Shown here: piece after piece, positions 1 to 11,343 of the stretch
Layout of the letters: each line of letters begins with the position of its first letter
Position numbering within the stretch: the first letter of the stretch is position 1
Source: Fragilaria radians
Lineage: Eukaryota; Bacillariophyta; Fragilariophyceae; Fragilariales; Fragilariaceae
Assembly: GCA_900642245.1 (NCBI GenBank)
Contig: CAAAJI010000086.1
Coordinates: forward strand, 88,934 to 152,933
DNA: 64,000 bases
Direction: 5' to 3'
Position numbers and translations under genes: made by a program
The notes under the pieces: model-generated
Database searches by the model: none
What the model was told of the DNA's origin: nothing
What the model saw: only the letters and a program-made list of their open reading frames with translations

Positions 1-1925
1 TTTGATGATACGTGCTGCTTCTCATCTTTGAACACTTTGAACACTTTACTTACTCGGAATGAAAAACGCATTTCAATTGGTTTACAGAAATGTATAATGT
101 AGAATGTGTGACTTACTTTCTAGTTTTGCAGCGACATCCATAACATGTGTCTAAAATCAACTACCACCAACCGCTTTTCGCTCAACACATGATAATGTTT
201 CTCAATAAGGTTATAGGATATCCGTCGAGTTACAACTAACGGTAACAAAAAAAAGCTCAAATATAAAAGAAAAAAATCCATTTTACTTTTTGATTACTGC
301 ACACTACAATGAGAATCAGGCATACTTCCGCAAAGAGAACACAGTCTCTTCAAGAATTTAAAAGGATCTGGAGATGCTTCCTATCTTCAACGGCACATAA
401 AAGCTAAATCAAAACTTTCCAGAATGGATCAATTACATGACCGCTGATGGAAAGTGGGGGTTCATCACAAAAGCACATACTAATTCAGAGAGGAATGTCA
501 AAGCGATTAAAAGTCATGTTCCGAGCTAATTCTTCTCTGACATTGTGATACAAACCAGGAGAAGAAATCAAAAGGAGGACTCCATTGAGAAGACGAAAAG
601 ATACAAAGGTGCACAGCCCCAAAGAAGAACTCATGATCTGTTATTCAATTTTATTCAAATGTCTTTTTAAAAATCAGCTTACAGGGGATCACCAAGATGT
701 TTAAACTATCGGCATGTATAGACAGATGATGTTCGTCAATTGACATGGGAGTATTACGTTGCAGTCAGCCCATTACCAGTTTTGATATTACCCTCCACAA
801 CAAGCATTAGATTTACACTTGTACTTCAACCTTAAAATTTCTCCCTTGAAAAACATTAACATTGCTGAGGAACATCAGATGATTCTTGAGAAAAAGAGTG
901 TAGACGAAGACTTTTAGATAGTGATATAATCTCTTTATTGCTGTTTACGTGGTATATTTCTTACATTGTAGGTGCGTTATGAAATGAAGAATCTCAAAAA
1001 AGTATCTTTGCGCCCTAGCATTCACAGTTTTTGATGAACATCACATCAACTACTTTATCAGCAAACCAGTGAGTCTAAGTAACCACTTATTCTATGACCT
1101 ACCAACTTGTTTAAAGGATAACAATATTACATTTTCACAAAGGCATGTCAACAATTACTCCTTGGCTTCTTGTAGCTAAAGATTAAAATCTATTTTAAGA
1201 TTTCAATTCTTAAAGACAATTGCTTTCTAATGCTATAGTCTCTACCTGAAAAATCTCAATGGCAAAATCAAAAGTGGTATTCTATATTTCAATTTGGAAA
1301 TAGAGGCAATTTTCCTGACTAATTCCCTATACCTGATGTAATCATCCCTTTAAAAGTAATGATGTAAGTTTACAACTTACTTTGTGCAAGCATTTGCTAT
1401 ACGCCAGTCCAATTCACTAGAAAAGGGTCCTGAGATCCCTGAGTCAAGATATCACTCATGATAAATGACATATTATCAATTTTCTAAAATTTTCATGCTT
1501 CTGCTAGAGTCTCACAGTGTTAGGCAACATACATCGGATAATGAATGTTGGATCATTTCAAAATGTGAGATGATCCAATGTGATCTTTAATGTCTAGCAC
1601 CAGGGATTTTCGTGAATAGTCCATTGTTTTGTCTTGAAGTAGCATTGTCTTGTTTTCCCGTAATAAATACCCAAGTAATGGCATGACTTATAAGGCTGCA
1701 TGTTACATGCGTCTCAGTTATTTTGACTTCACCTTTAAATTGCATAGCTTAGTTGTTTGCGATTCAATTTTTTCAATTATTTGAGTGAATACCTTCAATT
1801 TTTTTATGAGTAAGTCATACTTTTAACTAGAATGTTCTGAAGGAATAGCCCATTGCTAAACTCTACATGTAAGGAGTTTACATAGCATATTTAATCCAAG
1901 GAGGACTTACGGCCAAGTCAGTTTG
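1..1925. other. No gene recognised; AT-rich repeat-type DNA
   Basis: All six frames are broken by frequent stops and no protein family is recognisable. The stretch around 1519-1835 starts with TGTTAG and contains a TATA-like tract near 1660, so it could be an LTR remnant upstream of the Copia fossil that follows. No second copy was found in the window to confirm this. Confidence 0.4.
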
Positions 1926-2160
1926 ATTTTATTTTAAATTTGTTTAGGGCTATCCATTATGGATATTGAAATTTTGCTTGAGGCCTTACTTCAAAGATAC
2001 GGTGAAACCTTAATTTCAATCTAATTTTACTAATCACGACTTTTAAGCGGAATCTCTTTTGAAACTTCTTCTTCATATTTGTAGTCCAACCAAGACGATA
2101 TTTTAAAGGTGGGTACCTTAATCCTAGTTTTGCTTGCACTCAGGTTTTAGGAGAAATAAG
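1926..2160 (+). repeat. Dispersed repeat, copy 1 (partner near 46196-46345)
   Basis: The segment shares long matching blocks with 46196-46345, for example the shared words TTTGTTTAGGG, CGGTGAAACCTT, TTCAATCTAATTTTA and GGAATCTCTTTTGA in the same order. Here it sits just upstream of a Copia gag remnant, so it is probably part of the leader or LTR of that family. This is inferred from position; no element boundaries are visible. Confidence 0.5.
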
Positions 2161-2283
2161 TCTGATTTGAAAAGGATAAGAGTAATCCCCTTCTGCAGAA
2201 AGGTTGATGAGTGGCCCATTTGGAATCATCAGATTCTTTCTTAAGCCAAGATATATGGTTTCAAGGATTTGTAGTTAGGAAAG

Positions 2284-3520
2284 TTGTCCATCCCAAGGTC
2301 TAATGAAGAATTTGATATAATGCCTGATAGTGGAAAGGAGAAATATAGAATTATCGAGTTGAATGAGATTGCGTATGCCGAACTTATTCTTTTGACAGAT
2401 GTGAAGACAAAAAGCGATAAAAGTGCATTAAATATAGTTAAGGGCTGCAAGAACAAGGGTCATCTAGCTGGCAATGCAGCTAGTACTTGAGAAAGGCTCG
2501 AGAACAAATATACGTCTGTTTCTGCTCATTCCTTGCTGAAGTTGGAGAAGCAGTGTAGAAAACTCTCATTGAAGAAAGGTCAAGATCCAGAGACTTGGAA
2601 CATGGAATCAGAGAACCCTCATGTTAGGCTTCAAACTACGGAATCAAGCATTTTGGAGAATCCATTTATGATTCACATTTTAAATAACCTTACTTTGGAC
2701 TATGACCTTCAACTTGCGTTGATGGAAAGAATAGATGGTGATGTTGAAAGTCCACTAAATCTTGAAGAAATTAGAGGAGCATTAAGTCTATATTTTGAAA
2801 GATTGAATTCAAAGTCAATGAATAATTGTGAGGGCGTTTAAAGGAAAGAGTTGTAATTGTGGACTATCGGGCACAATTCATGTCAGTGCAAAAATCATGC
2901 AATTAGCAATGGTGAATATAACGGTAGTTCAAGTGGGTCAATTTTTGTTTGTATTGCTGCAAGTCAGGCCATGACAAGAAGAATTGTTTCAAGTTGAAGA
3001 AGAAAGTAGCTCAAAACCATCCCAGTAAATATAACGGTAATGGTAGCCAAAATTGCTGGTCACAAGATGTTCTTTTTTCTGCTAGTTCAAAGAATAGAAC
3101 CCTAAGCGATGATATTTGGATCTATGACAGTGGAGCATGGAAATGACTGCAAATTGATTGAAGGCTTCTTTAATGTGAAGGATTTTGAAGAGAGGATCAC
3201 AGTTGGTAATTGCAATAGCATTATGGCAACAAAGGTTGGAAGCGTCAACCGTCAGGTCATATAACTTAATGGTTCTACTTTGGATATCACCATCAAAGAA
3301 ATTAAGTACTTTCCTAATTGTGTGCTATTCTCTTCAGTATTAACTACGCCATAAAGAATGGATTCAACAAGTCCATCGGGTTCAAAGAAAACAAGTCTGA
3401 TCCGTGTTTATTGTCGAAATGAAATCAAGATGGAATTTTAATTATTGGTATTCATGCTGATGATTGTTTGATTGTTAGAAAGAGTTGCAAATCGAGGAGT
3501 TTAGTACCGCCAATAGGCTT
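2284..3520 (+). mobile_element. Decayed Copia-type LTR retrotransposon (gag, protease, partial RT)
   Basis: Broken reading frames follow Copia gag-pol order. A gag segment (2284-2841) includes FMIHILNNLTLDYDLQLALM. A complete CX2CX4HX4C zinc knuckle lies at 2946-2987 (CLYCCKSGHDKKNC). A protease-type DIWIYDSGA motif lies near 3112-3135, followed by the pre-integrase text FNVKDFEERITVGN. Near 3431-3480 a reverse transcriptase fragment reads IGIHADDCLIV, a variant of the YVDD active-site motif. Integrase and the first part of RT are missing, so an internal deletion joined protease to RT near 3346. Stops and frameshifts make it non-functional. The family match rests on motif recognition, not on a search. 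Confidence 0.8.
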
Positions 3521-5480
3521 AAAGTAAGGTCTCCTTTTTTTGAGAAAAAGACGCCCACCTTAATTATTTGACTTTTGGCTGTTGACTTAGGGACTTTCTT
3601 ATTCCCATCCAAGGCTCAACAGTGCAGTATTGATTCTTAGAGAGCAATTTCCATAGCAGTAGCCATTAACTTAAAGGTAGAAAAGTCTGCAAGAGTGAGG
3701 ATTCCATGGAGTATAGTGACAGCCATAGTCGAAGCCTGTGAGGCAGCGGTGAATTCATCTTGGCATGTTCCTCAAATGGAACAGCTTGTAATCCTTGTGG
3801 GAGTTGAAAAACTGGCTAATCATCCATTCTGAAGCACACTCCGATTGATATGAAGTTCTCAGAAAAAGAGGGAGCAAAATACACTTCGTAAATTTATTTC
3901 CGTTGGGATCTTGAATAGGAACGGCGCACAATTAGACGTTTGGTACAATGCAATCATTCCGGACAACAATTAACTTGTAACGCGACTCTGAATCTGATAT
4001 GTGAGAGTTGGCATTGTCACAAGATGCTCCAGAATCTAGCAATCAAGACTCCAAAATCAAATTGTTAGGATTTTTGTCCTTAGAAGAATGAAAAAAGAAG
4101 GTATTTGATGTGAAGTCCTACCCCTCTGTTGACTGATCTTATCTAGTGAGGTTTAAAAGACAGGTTGATAAGCAAATCTTGTTTCCCTAAATAAAGTATC
4201 TTCGTCCATTCTCCCGCTGTTGCTTTGCTCTCTCATATAACCTATAATTTGGTGTAACGTTAAGAAGTTCCTTGAAGAGAAGTAGGATGATTAAATGCTG
4301 CCTGATGGGAGGTATGTTAGAATGGTAACACTTAATCAGCTGAAGTAGTACACATCAGCATGACCTTTCAAATTATCAGGGAAAAGCCAACAGCAATCAT
4401 TCAGATGAATAATGATCTTTAACAAGAAAATTTGTTCAAATAATTGTCACATGTTTGGAACTGACATAGTTTTGCAAAAGGAGTACGCCATGGTTGGTGC
4501 AGACCGAAAATAGATGACCATCAAACAAGGACATTCAATAATGGGATACGTAAACAGGCTCCAAACAGTCGAAATACCAAATATGATTGGATGTGGAATG
4601 AATTACTTTAACGAAACAACGCCAGATTGCAAAAAAGTTGATGATAAAGAAGGTATCAAAATGCAGGATAAACAAATCCTTGCCATGAGATGCAACAAGT
4701 AGGACTTTTGAAATACCACTTTTCATGAAATTGTGTGCTTATTTTAAATTAAAATGAATTCATTGACAACACCATATTTGTTTCTTTGATGTCTATCTCA
4801 ACGTAGAAGCATGTAATTCATGTATCGTATGCAAACCTTCTCTTGCCATGATTTCAATCGAGAATTTTTGCGAGTTTGAAAATAGTGGGATTGGAGTCGT
4901 TTGTGAAATACAACAACCGACAATACGCCTAAATATATTAGAGACATTGAGTTCTCAGGAGAGGAAGAGCATTGTATCTCCGAACCTAAATGAGGTGGGG
5001 GGTGTCAACAATAGGAAGGACAGAAATACTGAAAGGAACCAAGAATCTTCCATGATGGCAAAATACAAAACGTTTATGCTCATAGCTCCCAAATATTTGG
5101 AAGCATTGACTCAGGGGTTTCATTCCACTTGGCCTTTCAATAAGCATGGGTTCATTGAAATGAAAGAGGTTGTCAAACAGATCATTATTGGCAACGGAAG
5201 TAAAATAGCAATACAATAACTATGCTTTTATTGACAATCATTCGAATCTTCTTATTGAGGGTCATTACAGTCATTTATACAAATGGTTTGTGTTGTTGGA
5301 TCCTTGATACTTCCTCTCCTCTTCCTTTCAAATTTTAGGTTTAAATTCTTCAATGTGGGAGGCTGTGTGTTGACTTCTGCTCTTTGTAGTAGCACTTAAT
5401 GTTAGTGACAGCGTAAGCACATCCCTTTAAGTGATTTTTTTCTCTTCAGTTGCTAACTGTATTTTGCATTTTCCTCAACG
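3521..5480. other. No recognisable gene; relic-type sequence
   Basis: Two small open frames (4514-4702 and 4848-5219, plus) have no motif, signal peptide or family resemblance that I can identify. A longer interrupted frame around 3600-3840 also has no recognisable content. The surroundings are transposon-derived, so these are more likely chance or decayed frames than genes. Confidence 0.4.
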
Positions 5481-6409
5481 CATTTTTGTGACGTTCCTAT
5501 ATACATGAATTCTTTCCTTCATGTCTTTGTTGACAGTCACCCGAATCGTCTTATGTAGGGCCATTGCTGTGGATTTGTTGGATCCTCCATACTTTCTCTC
5601 CATGCACCTGCACATTTCTCAGAAAATCTGCTTTAGGCCTTTTTGTCGTTTTGGAGTCGTGGAATCAATGTTTATAAACCTTTGTCAGAAAAGGTGCTAA
5701 GCATGTAAGTCCTATATAGTATGCAATTCATTTAAATTGTTGTAAGATCCATCCCTAGAAATCAAGTTAGGTAGGAACACTAAGGAGGGTGATCACAAAC
5801 GGCACTAGGTCAACGTTCACTGGATAAGTCTTTCTGGTAATAGGATACGTGTGCCTTTGTTCAACCAATACACATAGTAGTAGGCTCCTGTACAATCTTC
5901 AAATTTTAGATGTTCAAGTAGAGTTTTGCTGGACGGCATTTCTTGACAAGTGTAACCTCGATACCAGTAACCATCCCATAAAAATGTAACGGCCTTGGGA
6001 CCTTCAAGTCGTAATGACTTGCCCATGGATTTCATTTGAGAAAGAATGGCTTGACAAGGAGACGCGCCTGCAACATAGTTGAATCTTTGTTGACGCAACT
6101 CCAAGACCGTTGGGGAAAATGATGACTCTAGTTGATTTATTATCCTGCAATGATGTTTGGGAACAATATCCCAATTACCACCTTCGTTCTCCCATTCTAA
6201 CCAAAGGTAGGGACCTGGAATACCATTGTAGTACTTGTGAACATGAACTTTATGCCAAGGAATTTCATGATTATGCAGGACTCTACCAGTATACACAACA
6301 TTATCATCGTGATAAAGAGCCCGAACTTTAGTCCCCGGGGGGATGGAAGCATCTAAATATCGTCCCTTTTGAGCTAATTTTCGGTGAGCTTGTAAATAAT
6401 CTTTCATGA
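5481..6409. repeat. Segmental duplication copy of 6869-7795
   Basis: The sequence matches 6869-7795 almost base for base, including noncoding DNA downstream of the caspase-fold gene (from TTGTGACGTTCCTATATACA onward) and the last ~200 codons. The match stops exactly where the 20-N gap begins. It is either a real tandem duplication of the gene's 3' part or an unmerged second haplotype or copy placed by the assembler. Confidence 0.85.
5817..6409 (-). pseudogene. Truncated copy of caspase-fold/SH3-module gene (C-terminal part)
   Basis: The frame encodes about 197 residues that match residues 379-574 of the neighbouring gene at 7201-8925. It begins around KDYLQAHRKLAQ and keeps the second and third SH3/Tudor-like modules. 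It lacks the caspase fold and first module because the assembly gap cuts it. The frame is intact up to the gap, so the upstream part may exist in unassembled DNA. Differences from the full copy are few (for example FEDCTGAYYYVYWLNKG against FQDCAGAYYYVYWVKKG), indicating recent duplication. If the gap really is ~20 bp, the copy is dead: the sequence beyond the gap (6430-6480) is unrelated. Confidence 0.7.
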
Positions 6410-6429
6410 NNNNNNNNNNNNNNNNNNNN
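6410..6429. other. Assembly gap (20 N)
   Basis: A run of 20 undetermined bases. It coincides with the edge of the duplicated segment, which is a typical place for an assembler to break. Confidence 0.98.
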
Positions 6430-6868
6430 GAGAGGTTTTGGATGTTTCTAATATTATATTTCAATACGGTATGAAAACCATTCTTTCTGCTGACTATTAA
6501 AGGATACTATCACAATATGCACTCAGAAAATATTATTTTTATCATAAAGTACACGTCTGTTAAGCCTTGGTAGATTGTATCTCATTTTGGTGGCATGTTG
6601 TTTTTTGAAAAGATATGCCTGGTCCTACCTGATTTTTTGCCTCGTATAAAATTGTAAGCCACTTGTAACGCCGTTTGTGACTGGATATATTTGCGAAACT
6701 TTCTCCTTGGAAAAGTTTCAACTCATTGTTTTTGCCAATCGTTGTTTGGGTTTAAGGTAAAGTAAGACCTAGCAGCCTTATATTTATCCATTCAAGGAAC
6801 AAGAATATGTGAGCGTACTGCCATGCCACTTAAGGCTACAATTTTTATTGTAATCAGCAAATTTCGAA
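6430..6868. other. No gene recognised
   Basis: The unique sequence between the gap and the second copy of the duplicated block shows no sustained frame and no repeat partner in the window. Confidence 0.5.
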
Positions 6869-7795
6869 ATTTGTGACGTTCCTATATACATGAATTCTTT
6901 CCTTCATGTCTTTGTTGACAGTCACCCGAATCGTCTTATGTAGGGTCATTGCTGTGGATTTGTTGGATCCTCCATACTTTCTCTCAATGCACCTGCACAT
7001 TTCTCAGAAAATCTGCTTTAGGCCCACTTCTATGTTGGAATCGTAGAATCAATGTTTATAAACCTTTGTCAGAAAAGGTGCTAAGCATGTAAGTCCTATA
7101 TAGTATGCAATTCATTTAAATTGTTGTAAGATCCATCCCTAGAAATCAAGTTAGGTAGGAACACTAAGGAGGGTGATCACAAACGGCACTAGGTCAACGT
7201 TCACCGGATAAGTCTTTCTGGTAAAAGGATACGTGTGCCTTTCTTCACCCAATACACATAGTAGTAGGCGCCTGCACAATCTTGAAATTGTAGATGTTCA
7301 AGTAGAGTTTTGCTGGACGGCATTTCTTGACAAGTGTAACCTCGATACCAGTAACCATCCCATAAAAATGTAACGGCCTTGGGACCTTCAAGTCGTAATG
7401 ACTTGCCCATGGATTTCATTTGAGAAAGAATGGCTTGACAAGGAGATACACCTACAACAAAGTTGAATCTTTGTTGACGCAACTCCAAGACTGTTGGGGA
7501 GGATGATGGCTCTTGTTGATTTATTATCCTGCAATGATGTTTGGGAATAATATCCCAATTACCACCTTCGTTCTCCCATTCTAACCAAAGGTAGGGACCT
7601 GGAATACCATTGTAGTACTTGTGAACATGAACTTTATGCCAAGGAATTTCATGATTATGCAGGACTCTACCAGTATACACAACATTATCATCGTGATAAA
7701 GAGCCCGAACTTTAGTCCCCGGGGGGATGGAAGCATCTAAATATCGTCCCTTTTGAGCTAATTTTCGGTGAGCTTGTAAGTAATCCTCCATAACC
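6869..7795. repeat. Segmental duplication copy of 5481-6409
   Basis: This copy covers the 3' flank and the last ~200 codons of the full-length caspase-fold gene. It shares nearly every base with 5481-6409. The few changes include small indels in the flank (near 7025) and scattered substitutions in the coding part. Confidence 0.85.
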
Positions 7796-8925
7796 ATCCA
7801 AACATAAGAGACAGGAACTACGTGTGCACGAAAGTCAACAACAGCATTCCATTGGGCATTCCGATAATTGAACTCTATCTTGATGGTCGTATTGAAAGTT
7901 CCATCCATAGAAGTCCAATCTGAAAGTAATGTCGCAGGATAGTAGAGTGGAAATAAGTATCCTAACTGAGGTATGATACCACCTTTCCATTTGCAGTATA
8001 CTGGAGTCCCCTTTTGGAATGCCACTTGACGTTTCCATAAACGTGAATCAACAACAGGATCCTCCCAATGCTTTCCTTGCTTCACATCATGTTCAGCTGA
8101 GTTGTAATTGTTTTTGATTGGTGAATTTTCTATACCTAAGTTGTTTGGAAAATGTTTAAGTAAACCTTTTGTTTTAGTCAACAACGAAGATGACATTTTT
8201 TGTGTGGAAATGGTATTAGTCATCGCGTAAGAGGAAATAACAAATGGAAAAGGTGCTAATGGATCAATATCAGTCCCAATCAAGGACGCCTGTAACCATT
8301 CATTTTTCAGTATTGCATTATGCTCTTCCATCAACTCCACAACGTCTTGAATGAGAAGTGGAGCTGTCTTTTCCTTAGTAGGATTGGGATTTGGATATCG
8401 TTTTTTCATGGCATTTGAAAAAGTTGCCGTTATACACCATTCTTCACCTGCCGTCACGGATTCTTCGGTGGACATGAGACATAGCCATGATTTGGTGTCA
8501 TTGTATTCTCTGGATAACAAAGGGTGTACAAAACAGCCCGAATAGCAACAATCAATTAAACACCATACTTGATTTCCTCGAAAATATTGTTGAATCGTTT
8601 GAACAACATCTCGATACAGCCATTTCCCTCCAATTGTTTCGAATCCTTTCTTGGTACCATGACCTCCATAGTAAAAGACGAAAGTATCACTACTACGTGA
8701 TGTGACTATCAAAAATTTCTGGAGCTGCTGCTGGCAGTTTTTACGGGTGCATTCTTCATCTTGAAGGAATATGACCTGCCGAGCACCATAGAGATTGCAA
8801 AAGCAATCATACAAGAGTCTGTCACCAAATTCTGTCCTTCCCTTTTCATATTCAGCGCAATGGCCAACAATAAATACAAGGGTGGATTCAGGTCTCGTTA
8901 TTGTTTGCGTTGCGGATATTGTCAT
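7201..8925 (-). CDS. Caspase-fold (C14-like) protein with three C-terminal SH3/Tudor-like modules
   Basis: The 574-residue intronless frame has an N-terminal caspase/metacaspase-like fold (residues ~14-230). A buried strand STLVFIVGHC is followed by FVFYYGGHG (candidate catalytic His89) and VWCLIDCCYSG (candidate catalytic Cys127, after Cys126). Metacaspases usually read D[CS]CHSG; here Tyr replaces the His. A linker of low conservation (~231-290) leads to three SH3/Tudor/agenet-like segments at about 302-375 (TPVYCKWKGG), 400-467 (GTKVRALYHDDNVVYTGRVL) and 512-574 (VTFLWDGYWYRGY). Such modules often bind modified proteins or chromatin, but binding here is inference. No signal peptide is visible, suggesting a cytosolic or nuclear location. 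A paralogue lies at 20540-22276 and a truncated copy at 5817-6409. Protease activity is plausible from the His/Cys dyad, not shown. The start is the first Met of the frame and aligns with the paralogue. Confidence 0.8.
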   Translation of the reverse strand: MTISATQTITRPESTLVFIVGHCAEYEKGRTEFGDRLLYDCFCNLYGARQVIFLQDEECTRKNCQQQLQKFLIVTSRSSDTFVFYYGGHGTKKGFETIGGKWLYRDVVQTIQQYFRGNQVWCLIDCCYSGCFVHPLLSREYNDTKSWLCLMSTEESVTAGEEWCITATFSNAMKKRYPNPNPTKEKTAPLLIQDVVELMEEHNAILKNEWLQASLIGTDIDPLAPFPFVISSYAMTNTISTQKMSSSLLTKTKGLLKHFPNNLGIENSPIKNNYNSAEHDVKQGKHWEDPVVDSRLWKRQVAFQKGTPVYCKWKGGIIPQLGYLFPLYYPATLLSDWTSMDGTFNTTIKIEFNYRNAQWNAVVDFRAHVVPVSYVWMVMEDYLQAHRKLAQKGRYLDASIPPGTKVRALYHDDNVVYTGRVLHNHEIPWHKVHVHKYYNGIPGPYLWLEWENEGGNWDIIPKHHCRIINQQEPSSSPTVLELRQQRFNFVVGVSPCQAILSQMKSMGKSLRLEGPKAVTFLWDGYWYRGYTCQEMPSSKTLLEHLQFQDCAGAYYYVYWVKKGTRILLPERLIR

Positions 8926-11343
8926 TGGTGAATAAGAGAATCTTTAGATATTGTAATTCAAAGATGAACCTTATTCCACGAACGAAGACAAGTTGTCAAA
9001 AAGGAGGATAGATAAATATGGAGCAAGCATACAACATTATCGAATTAAATCATAGGTGAATCACTATAGGATTACATACCGTTGCCTGAGACGTAGTGAA
9101 TTTATTTTGTTGTTGCAAAATTTGTAATATTTCGAGGTCAGAATTTAGCCTTGTGTTCTACTTGAGAAAAGTTGGACCCAGATTAAGAGTTAACGAGTAA
9201 AACTACCATGCATTCGCACGTGTGTAAAAGGAGAAGAAATTCTAAACTAAGTAAACAAATAATTAACAATATATATTTTTTTGGATACGCGCCCGCGTCT
9301 CCGGATTTCGAACGATAAACTTTACACTAGTAAGATCAAGCAAGCGTCATTTGATAACACTCTGGCATTTCTTGGCGTACATGGATTGCTCAAAGCAATT
9401 GCCATCTTCGATATTGTGTAGCACATTAACACAGAAACCACTGCTTTGTTAGTATGTCAGAAAGATAATCGTGTGCTGATAGTGTGAATTTTTCTGAAAA
9501 AGTCAGAAACATTGCATTGTTGGTCCATGTACGTAACCTAGCTTTCCTAGTACGTATAAATATTAAAAATTGTAGGAAAATGAATATGGGGTGAATTTTT
9601 GTTGGATCCAATAGCTTTAACCATCAGTGAAGATAATTGCCATGTTATTGTATGGCCTTCTCCGAAGATATGTAAATCTATTGGGTCATCATTCCAATGA
9701 CAATGAGTATCTTGTATATATGTTTAATTAAACACTACACCTTTCAAATACTCTGCTTGCTTACAATTTAATGTGTGACTAAACTAATTCTAGCAACTGA
9801 TTAGGCCTTTTCAACCATATCGCTAAGAATAAACATAGGTGCCATTGTGAAGCATCATCACCGACAATCACATAGTGTCGTGATTTGTTTGCTACATTCA
9901 AATGCATTTTGCAGCGTGGAATTATGTACGCAGAGTTGCAGTGGAATGGCTTTTTTCAGCACATGTCATTCAAGATACTTCGCTCAGATATCTCCCGGGA
10001 CAAAAACTCCTTAAGGCTTGAAAGAACAATATATATACAAGCAGTGAATCTTATATAAATATGATTCACCACCATTGTCTTGAAATACTGTTACGTAGAG
10101 GAAACGATATGTAGCGTCGGTGTACGCTATATTGAAAAATTATCAATTACTAAATTATTCGAGATAGGGCCATCAGACCAGACATTTTGCCTGTTAGAAA
10201 GCGATGTACTTTAAATCATGGGTTGCAACTTAGCAAAATCGGTCTCGTCACACGTGTAAAACTTCTTGCAAGAAACAAAATAGAAGAAATGTGACCCAGT
10301 TGCAAAGTTGACGAAAGAAACCTTTAATGTCGTGTTTCAAAATAACCGGTAAAGGGGGAATATCGAAGTAATACAGCCCCTCCCTGTAATGATCAAGGCA
10401 TGATTTTTGATTTCAGTACCCCATAAACGTGAAATAGTGTATTGGAAGAGAGTAAGTACATTCAGGAGTAATGATTTATTCTATTAAATAAAAGATTACA
10501 CCATTAGAACAGCTTCATCAGCTTGTTTTTTAATTCTAGGAAATAACCTAGACACTATTTGGAGGATACAGTCTTTATTGTTGTAGGAGGATAAGTCACT
10601 TTATAATTTGTCTATGGACATCTTAGTTCCCTCACATTTGACAGCCACCATAAATCTAAGAATCTCGTTATAAAGGTTGTGTCTTCTATGATGTAGGACT
10701 GAGAATAGTGCACTCTGTCTTGGAGGTCTAATTCCTCAATTTGATGTGAAATCACACTGTGAAGCAAAGGAACTGGTAGGGCCAGTGCTTTTGCTTAGCA
10801 AACGATGGAGAATCTTACCTAAGCTTTGCGTAAGGATTTAAACTTTGTTCTCCAAAAATTTACCCTTTTGATCTCTATGTGGAAAATTCTTTTTTCGGGC
10901 AAATATAACCTCATTATAGACAATGCTCACGTGGGAAAGAAAAATATACCTCTTGTGAGATTATAGAAGAAACGTTAAAGCATTGAGATTGAAATTACGG
11001 GCATGTCAAGTCTCCTGGTTCTGACTGCATCTTTCAATTCATGGTAAGTTTTTCCCATGAAAGGTAATTAGGGTTGCGTCATGAAGTAATGGAAAAAAAT
11101 ACATAAGTGCTAGCCTAAAAAAGATTTGGTCGCATCTTAATTACAGCTTCAAATATTTGCAGAATTGTTCCATGTTTTATTAATTTATGGTTACAAAACC
11201 CCCCTAGAAAAAATGATAGGATAACTCATGAAGGCAAGTCATCCAGAGGCTAGGTTATGGCCTATGAATGCTTTTGATATCGCAACTTGAGTCGCTCAGA
11301 ACTTTAGTTTGAAAAGTATCCTTATACTGGACATTTCTTATCT
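8926..11343. other. No gene recognised; probably partly decayed retroelement
   Basis: There is no sustained frame. The last ~700 bases (from about 10560) lead directly into a Gypsy RNase H remnant and have short broken frames on the plus strand, so they probably represent decayed Gypsy pol. No RT motif could be recognised. The left part holds the promoter side of the caspase-fold gene; no clear TATA element was found. Confidence 0.4.

Noticed and set aside
9291..9320. GC-rich stretch with TTTCGAAC, resembling a tRNA T-loop
   Set aside because: The flanking bases cannot form a T-arm stem and no acceptor or anticodon arm fits.
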